A stretch of 45,429 nt of DNA from Bacteroidaceae bacterium (lineage in GTDB: Bacteria > Bacteroidota > Bacteroidia > Bacteroidales > Bacteroidaceae), in contig JAGAZE010000019.1 of assembly GCA_017940185.1 (NCBI GenBank), positions 1 through 45,429 of the forward strand, given 5' to 3'. The position numbers and the translations under genes are program-made. Position 1 is the stretch's first letter; each line of letters begins with the position of its first letter. The notes beneath the pieces are model-generated. The model was not told the origin of the DNA, searched no databases, and worked only from the letters and a program-made list of their open reading frames with translations. Shown piece after piece: positions 41,893 through 45,429 of the stretch.

Positions 41893-42451
41893 GAGCGAAC
41901 TGCGGCAACTCATCCGCCAGCGCAAGCGGCAACATACCCCACAGCAGCTGCACGAACTCTCTGAACAGCTCACGCAACAGCTGCTCAACCATCCGCGCAT
42001 GGCTGAAGCCCACACCGTGATGCTCTACTATGCACTGCCCGACGAAGTCGACACGCGCCAGCTCATCAACACCCTCGTCCGGCAGGGCAAGACCATCCTG
42101 CTGCCCGCTGTAGTGAGCGACACCGAAATGGTGCTGCGGCACTATCAGTCGGCAGTCGACTTGCGCGAAGGAGCCTACCACATCATGGAACCGTGCGGCG
42201 AACTCTACACTGCATACGAGGACATACCCCTCGCCATCATCCCCGGAATGGCATTCACGCGGCAAGGACATCGCTTGGGACGAGGCAAAGGATACTACGA
42301 CCGTCTGTTGCCAAAACTCAAAAGCGCCTATACCATCGGACTGTGCTTTCCCTTCCAACTGCTCGACCATATTCCCATCGGTCCCTATGACCAGCCAGTT
42401 GGCGAAGTAATAGCTGGACAATCCCAAATATTTGGAATAATGCATGGCTGA
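41864..42451 (+). CDS. 5-formyltetrahydrofolate cyclo-ligase
   Basis: A 195-residue cytoplasmic enzyme that uses ATP to convert 5-formyl-THF to 5,10-methenyl-THF. NKSELRQLIRQRKRQHTPQQ is the N-terminal phosphate-binding region; YYALPDEVDTRQLI, GMAFTRQGHRLGRGKGYYDR and GLCFPFQLLDHIP are the conserved family motifs. Length is normal. It overlaps the S41 gene by 29 bases, so the two are probably translationally coupled. It is the last gene of the plus-strand block and is followed by a strong terminator. Confidence 0.95.
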   Translation: MDSIATTANKSELRQLIRQRKRQHTPQQLHELSEQLTQQLLNHPRMAEAHTVMLYYALPDEVDTRQLINTLVRQGKTILLPAVVSDTEMVLRHYQSAVDLREGAYHIMEPCGELYTAYEDIPLAIIPGMAFTRQGHRLGRGKGYYDRLLPKLKSAYTIGLCFPFQLLDHIPIGPYDQPVGEVIAGQSQIFGIMHG

Positions 42452-42472
42452 GCGTAAATCTATACCAAAGAG

Positions 42473-42506
42473 ATACCAATTCCGCAGGAAATGGTATTTT
42501 TTTTTG
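42473..42506 (+). terminator. Terminator of the pheS-to-cyclo-ligase block
   Basis: ATACCA-A-TTCC (42473-42483) pairs with GGAA-A-TGGTAT (42487-42497) around GCA, with one A/A mismatch, then a run of eight further T residues (42498-42505). Confidence 0.92.
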
Positions 42507-42536
42507 AAAAAAGTTTTCTGTAACGATAAAAAGTGT

Positions 42537-42544
42537 TAACTTTG
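42537..42544 (+). promoter_or_regulatory. -7 box of the secreted BACON-like protein gene
   Basis: TAACTTTG matches TAnnTTTG. The -33 position is poor (TCTG at 42517-42520). The leader to ATG 42632 would be about 80 bases; it contains no clear riboswitch or hairpin. Confidence 0.55.
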
Positions 42545-42631
42545 GCGGGAGACAGGTTATGAAGTTGTCTGTTTGTTGACACGCCATAGCTTATTCTGCC
42601 GACAATATGTAACACCTTAAAATATAACCAC

Positions 42632-44707
42632 ATGAAAAAATTATTATCTCTTTTCGCAGCACTGGTGGCCAGCTTAAGCCTCCATGCGCAGATGCCGTTG
42701 ATTGACCGAGCTGCCAATCAGCAAGCCCAGTTTGAGAACTCGCCAGCAGTGCTCATCAACCAGGCTCCCATCTACTCCCCACAAGGCCCCATGTATGCCG
42801 AGGGTGACAAGGTGTCTATCTACATGCCTCGCCCCACTAACATCCTGCACTGCTACCGTTCACCCGATGGTCTCATGGGCTACAACAACCCCGTGATGTT
42901 TGTGCCACCCTTTGCACCCATCACACTGTCGGTAGTAAAAGGCGACACCATCAATAGTATCATGAGATGGGTATATCGCTCTTCCGACCAATACTACACC
43001 CAGACCGCAGAGCCGGCTATCAACGTGACATGGGCTACCCCCTACCCCGATTGGTGTATCGGTCCGCGCGTCATAGGCTCTTGCACAGGGATGGTCGACA
43101 GTACCTTCATCCTTGCCAACAACATTTACGTGTCGCAACAGCGACTCTACTTGGGAAAAGACCCCGGTGTAGTCGGTGACATTGGCTTGCGCGCCTGGAT
43201 GTCCAACCACTTCTGGGGTTCAGGCACCATGAGCATCAATAGCTACTACCTCTCCAACCTGCCCACGGCTAAGACTTATCTCAGCAATGTATATTCAGGT
43301 TCAGGCATTGCCGTCGACTCCGTCAAGGGCTTTGGCGAAATGTTCTACAAGCCAGCCTATCCCCTTGCCGTGCGCGGCGCATGGTTCTACATCTACACAC
43401 CTAATAAGAAGTTGCCTGGCACGCTGAAGCTGAAGATCTTCGACAACAACATGAACTTGGTAGCCACCTCTGAAGGCGACTCCGCCAGCCTCGTAACTTA
43501 CGCCACAACCAGCCAAATGCAACATGCCGTTAAGTTTGCCAATCTGAAAGATGCCGGCGGCAACGCCATCGACGAAGTGGTAATGACCGACCAGTTCAGC
43601 GTCTTCCTCGTATTTTCCAACGAAAACGATGCCATCTATCCCCTCTATCATGGCAACATCCCCGAGAAGAGCATGGGAACCATCCGCCTGCTTGGCGACT
43701 TCACAGTGGGCGAAAACAAATACAGCGATGCCACGATAGGGCTGAATCTCTCGTTCACCAATGGCACCACCACGGCAGGTCTCTACTGCGGCATTGATGC
43801 AGACTATCAGTGGCTCTATTCCCATATCAACGGGACTAATGCCAGTGCCGATGGTGAGACCCTGCCCATCGACGTCTATGCCAGCGAACCCTCCACCAAG
43901 TGGACAATCACACAGGCCGACGATTCGGCACTGCCTAGCTGGATTACCGTCAGCGCACAGGATAGCACACTGGCCAACAACTGGTACGCACAGAAGAGCA
44001 CGCTCACCTTCACCGTAGCCCCACTGCCAGTAGGAGCACTCTCGCGCGAGTGCAACGTAAAACTCGCATACAAAGGAAACACACATATCATTAATATTAC
44101 GCAAGACGGTAGCATCACCCGCGAGATTGGCATCACAGGCTATGCCACCATGTACTATGCCACCCTGCCGCTCGAAGTGCCCGCTGGAGTGACAGCCACC
44201 ACCTACAAAGTGGTTGACGGACACCTAGTAGAAAGCCATGTCTACAATACCGGTGACGTGATAGCAGCAGGGACCGGCTTCGTGGTCAACACCGCCACAC
44301 CAGGCACCTACACCTTCAAGTCATCGCTCTCCGCCGGCACAGGCGACCCGGAGAACATGCTCACAGGTAGCGACACCGAAGTCACCGATGCACAAGCAGG
44401 ATACCTCTATTACATCCTCTCCACACCAGCCGACGATCCCAACGGCGAAGTGGGTTTCTACTTCCAGATCGACGATGGCTCTGAAGTAGAGAGCGAGCCA
44501 CACAAGGCTTACCTCAAGGTGCCCGTTGATGCCGCAGCAGGAGCTAAATACTTCCTCTTCAACGACGATCCCACTGGCATCAACACCCTCGACAACGACC
44601 AGCGCAACAGCAACGCAGCCATCTACAACATGCAGGGACAGCGCGTAGACAGCAAGGCCGGAAAGGGTGTATATATCCAGAATGGTAAGAAAGTGATAAA
44701 GAAATAG
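42632..44707 (+). CDS. Large secreted protein with BACON-like domain and sorting-signal-like C-terminus
   Basis: A 691-residue protein starting with signal peptide MKKLLSLFAALVASLSLHAQ. The first ~400 residues are beta-rich and not recognised. Around residues 410-490, PSTKWTITQADDSALPSWIT and KSTLTFTVAP...HIINITQDG have the pattern of a BACON or Ig-like module (WxI..., PxWI/Vxxxxx, IxQ end). The C-terminal ~40 residues, AAIYNMQGQRV followed by GKGVYIQNGKKVIKK, match the tail found on many Prevotella secreted proteins and resembling a type IX secretion sorting domain. It is probably exported to the cell surface or beyond; no catalytic site is recognised. It stands alone with its own promoter. 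No clear terminator was found in the 128 bases that follow. Confidence 0.8.
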   Translation: MKKLLSLFAALVASLSLHAQMPLIDRAANQQAQFENSPAVLINQAPIYSPQGPMYAEGDKVSIYMPRPTNILHCYRSPDGLMGYNNPVMFVPPFAPITLSVVKGDTINSIMRWVYRSSDQYYTQTAEPAINVTWATPYPDWCIGPRVIGSCTGMVDSTFILANNIYVSQQRLYLGKDPGVVGDIGLRAWMSNHFWGSGTMSINSYYLSNLPTAKTYLSNVYSGSGIAVDSVKGFGEMFYKPAYPLAVRGAWFYIYTPNKKLPGTLKLKIFDNNMNLVATSEGDSASLVTYATTSQMQHAVKFANLKDAGGNAIDEVVMTDQFSVFLVFSNENDAIYPLYHGNIPEKSMGTIRLLGDFTVGENKYSDATIGLNLSFTNGTTTAGLYCGIDADYQWLYSHINGTNASADGETLPIDVYASEPSTKWTITQADDSALPSWITVSAQDSTLANNWYAQKSTLTFTVAPLPVGALSRECNVKLAYKGNTHIINITQDGSITREIGITGYATMYYATLPLEVPAGVTATTYKVVDGHLVESHVYNTGDVIAAGTGFVVNTATPGTYTFKSSLSAGTGDPENMLTGSDTEVTDAQAGYLYYILSTPADDPNGEVGFYFQIDDGSEVESEPHKAYLKVPVDAAAGAKYFLFNDDPTGINTLDNDQRNSNAAIYNMQGQRVDSKAGKGVYIQNGKKVIKK

Positions 44708-44764
44708 CCAACAGGTTGTAAATCAGGAGAAAACCGATGCTAAACCAAAATATTCGGACTATCT

Positions 44765-44796
44765 CTTGGCACATCATCTCAATATGCTTACCTTTG
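44765..44796 (+). promoter_or_regulatory. Promoter of the 69-residue peptide gene
   Basis: CTTG (44765-44768) as a weak -33, 20 bases, then TACCTTTG (44789-44796). The leader to ATG 44836 is about 33 bases and AT-rich (it includes the inverted repeat TTTATCGATAAA). Confidence 0.65.
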
Positions 44797-44835
44797 CAAC
44801 AGCTATTTATCGATAAATAATTAAAAACTAGTACA

Positions 44836-45045
44836 ATGAAAAAGTTGAACAACTACCTTCGTCCTTCCGTAAAGGTTCGTGGTATGGAAGCTTTTATGCT
44901 TGACGTAAACTCGGGTCTCGGCGGAACACAGTTAGGTACAGGAAAGGCTGCAGGTCCTGCAACACCCCCCGTGAGCGTTCCCGAGGGTGGCGAGCAAGAG
45001 CCTGAAACTCTCCCCCAGAAGCCAAATCTTTGGGAGGAGGAGTAA
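44836..45045 (+). CDS. Small peptide, 69 residues, with conserved-looking N-terminus and acidic Pro-rich tail
   Basis: The start is MKKLNNYLRPSVKVRGMEAF, then MLDVNSGLGGTQLGTG, then a Pro/Glu/Gly-rich tail ending PNLWEEE. I do not recognise a named family. The layout (MKK, Y-x-x-P-x-x-x-V, E, then a small-residue SG/GG patch) resembles a class of short Prevotella and Bacteroides peptides usually called hypothetical. It has no signal peptide or membrane segment. GLGG could be a double-glycine processing site, but no peptidase, transporter or modifying enzyme is in the window. A good promoter before it and a terminator hairpin after it (45081-45114) support a real single-gene unit. A group II intron is inserted just downstream. 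Confidence 0.7.
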   Translation: MKKLNNYLRPSVKVRGMEAFMLDVNSGLGGTQLGTGKAAGPATPPVSVPEGGEQEPETLPQKPNLWEEE

Positions 45046-45080
45046 CATCCTACCCTGACCAACCTTAGGTTTACACTACT

Positions 45081-45114
45081 AACAAGCCTGCGGAGGTAAC
45101 TCCACAGGCTTGTT
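45081..45114 (+). terminator. Terminator hairpin without its U-tract (group II intron target)
   Basis: AACAAGCCTG (45081-45090) pairs perfectly with CAGGCTTGTT (45105-45114), with an inner GGAG/CTCC stem closed by a GTAA loop. It has the shape of a Rho-independent terminator, but the bases that follow (GCATGTTCG) are not a T run. The missing T run is explained if the intron that begins about four bases later was inserted directly behind the stem. Confidence 0.88.
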
Positions 45115-45118
45115 GCAT

Positions 45119-45429
45119 GTTCGCCCGACATGGGCATAATCTAACGGGTGTAAGTCCCGAGCGCGGCCTAATAGCGGCAAGCGCACAGCCAACGACAAGG
45201 TGCCAATGGCGACATTGGGTCTGAAGGAAGTCAGCGTCAAATCACTGGCCTGACGAACAGGAACTTGATATGAAGGCGTTTGCCCGTGGGTGAGACTGCA
45301 TCAGAAGTCAAAGCCCCATAGCTATTCGGAACGGGTGGCGTAAATCAAGCAGGTATAAGTGTGAAAGATTATGTTCTTAATCGGGGAGGTCTCACGGACG
45401 CGGTGGCGCCCGAATACAACTCAAAGCCG
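45119..45429 (+). mobile_element. Group II intron, class C (IIC), 5' portion
   Basis: From about 45119 the sequence reads like the domain I of class C group II introns. The probable 5' end is GTTCG (consensus GUGYG). It continues with GCCC-GACAT-GGGC (45123-45135), then CGGGTGTAAGTCCCG (45145-45159), GGCGACATTGGGTCTGAAGG (near 45209), GGAACTTGATATGAAGGCG (near 45261) and TCGGGGAGGTCTCACGGACG (45381-45400). These follow the order and spacing of IIC introns that I remember, such as those of Bacillus and Oceanobacillus. The reverse transcriptase gene would lie further on and is not reached. The position directly behind a terminator stem is the known target choice of this class. The exact 5' boundary is uncertain by a few bases. 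Confidence 0.85.

Noticed and set aside
45119-45429. Structured RNA such as a riboswitch or RNase P
   Set aside because: The order of conserved blocks fits group II intron domain I, and the position behind a terminator stem fits class C introns. It is far from any downstream gene that a riboswitch would control.

Overview
The window reads as a chromosomal segment of a Bacteroidales bacterium, most likely a Prevotella-type organism. The evidence is: promoters of the Bacteroidetes type (TTTG, about 19-21 bases, then TAnnTTTG) in many intergenic gaps; little or no Shine-Dalgarno sequence; a ribosomal protein S16 with a long Ala/Glu/Pro tail; a GH92 mannosidase; families that I recall as typical of this order (DUF4348-like, DUF4827-like, BACON-like domains and C-terminal tails resembling type IX secretion signals); and intergenic tandem repeats of the 'CACGGAT' kind. 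The assignment is by family recognition only.

Layout. Positions 1-3984 (+) hold the end of a DegT-type sugar aminotransferase, a membrane-bound PglF/WbpM-type UDP-sugar 4,6-dehydratase, a 55-bp tandem repeat block and a nucleotidyltransferase-fold protein. Positions 4108-15115 (-) hold a seven-gene block. Read in the direction of transcription it is: polyprenyl-phosphate sugar-1-phosphate transferase, RmlA, a Wzc-type tyrosine kinase/chain-length protein with a Tyr-Gly-Arg tail, a small HAD phosphatase, a Tat-exported Gfo/Idh/MocA oxidoreductase, a HEAT-repeat/DUF1080 secreted protein and a second Gfo/Idh/MocA oxidoreductase. Together these look like an exopolysaccharide locus with sugar-modifying genes joined to it.

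Positions 15231-25499 are housekeeping: a YhcC-type radical SAM protein (-), dipeptidyl peptidase IV and uvrA (+), tetR-fabG (-), rpsP (+), a 22-bp tandem repeat array, and a dGTPase (-). A short frameshifted fragment of a secreted EF-hand/leucine-rich-repeat-type protein follows at 25654-25892. Positions 25953-32172 (-) hold a DUF4348-like lipoprotein, murB, a Sel1-like small secreted protein, kbl and a GH92 mannosidase. Positions 32347-42451 (+) form a nine-gene co-directional block: pheS, a sugar nucleotidyltransferase, a DHH phosphoesterase, a DUF4827-like lipoprotein, a GlmM-type phosphomutase, an M3 peptidase, dCMP deaminase, an S41 protease and 5-formyl-THF cyclo-ligase. It ends in a strong terminator.

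The right end holds a secreted BACON-like protein, a 69-residue peptide gene with its own promoter, and a terminator hairpin. The 5' part of a group II intron lies directly behind that hairpin and runs off the window. The hairpin lacks its U-tract, which is the known insertion pattern of class C group II introns.

Most novel-looking items: the small peptide gene with the intron behind it; the two unrelated intergenic tandem repeat arrays (55 bp and 22 bp); the Tyr-rich kinase tail; and the linkage of DUF1080/Gfo-Idh genes to exopolysaccharide genes. I saw no CRISPR array, tRNA, rRNA, prophage or defence system.
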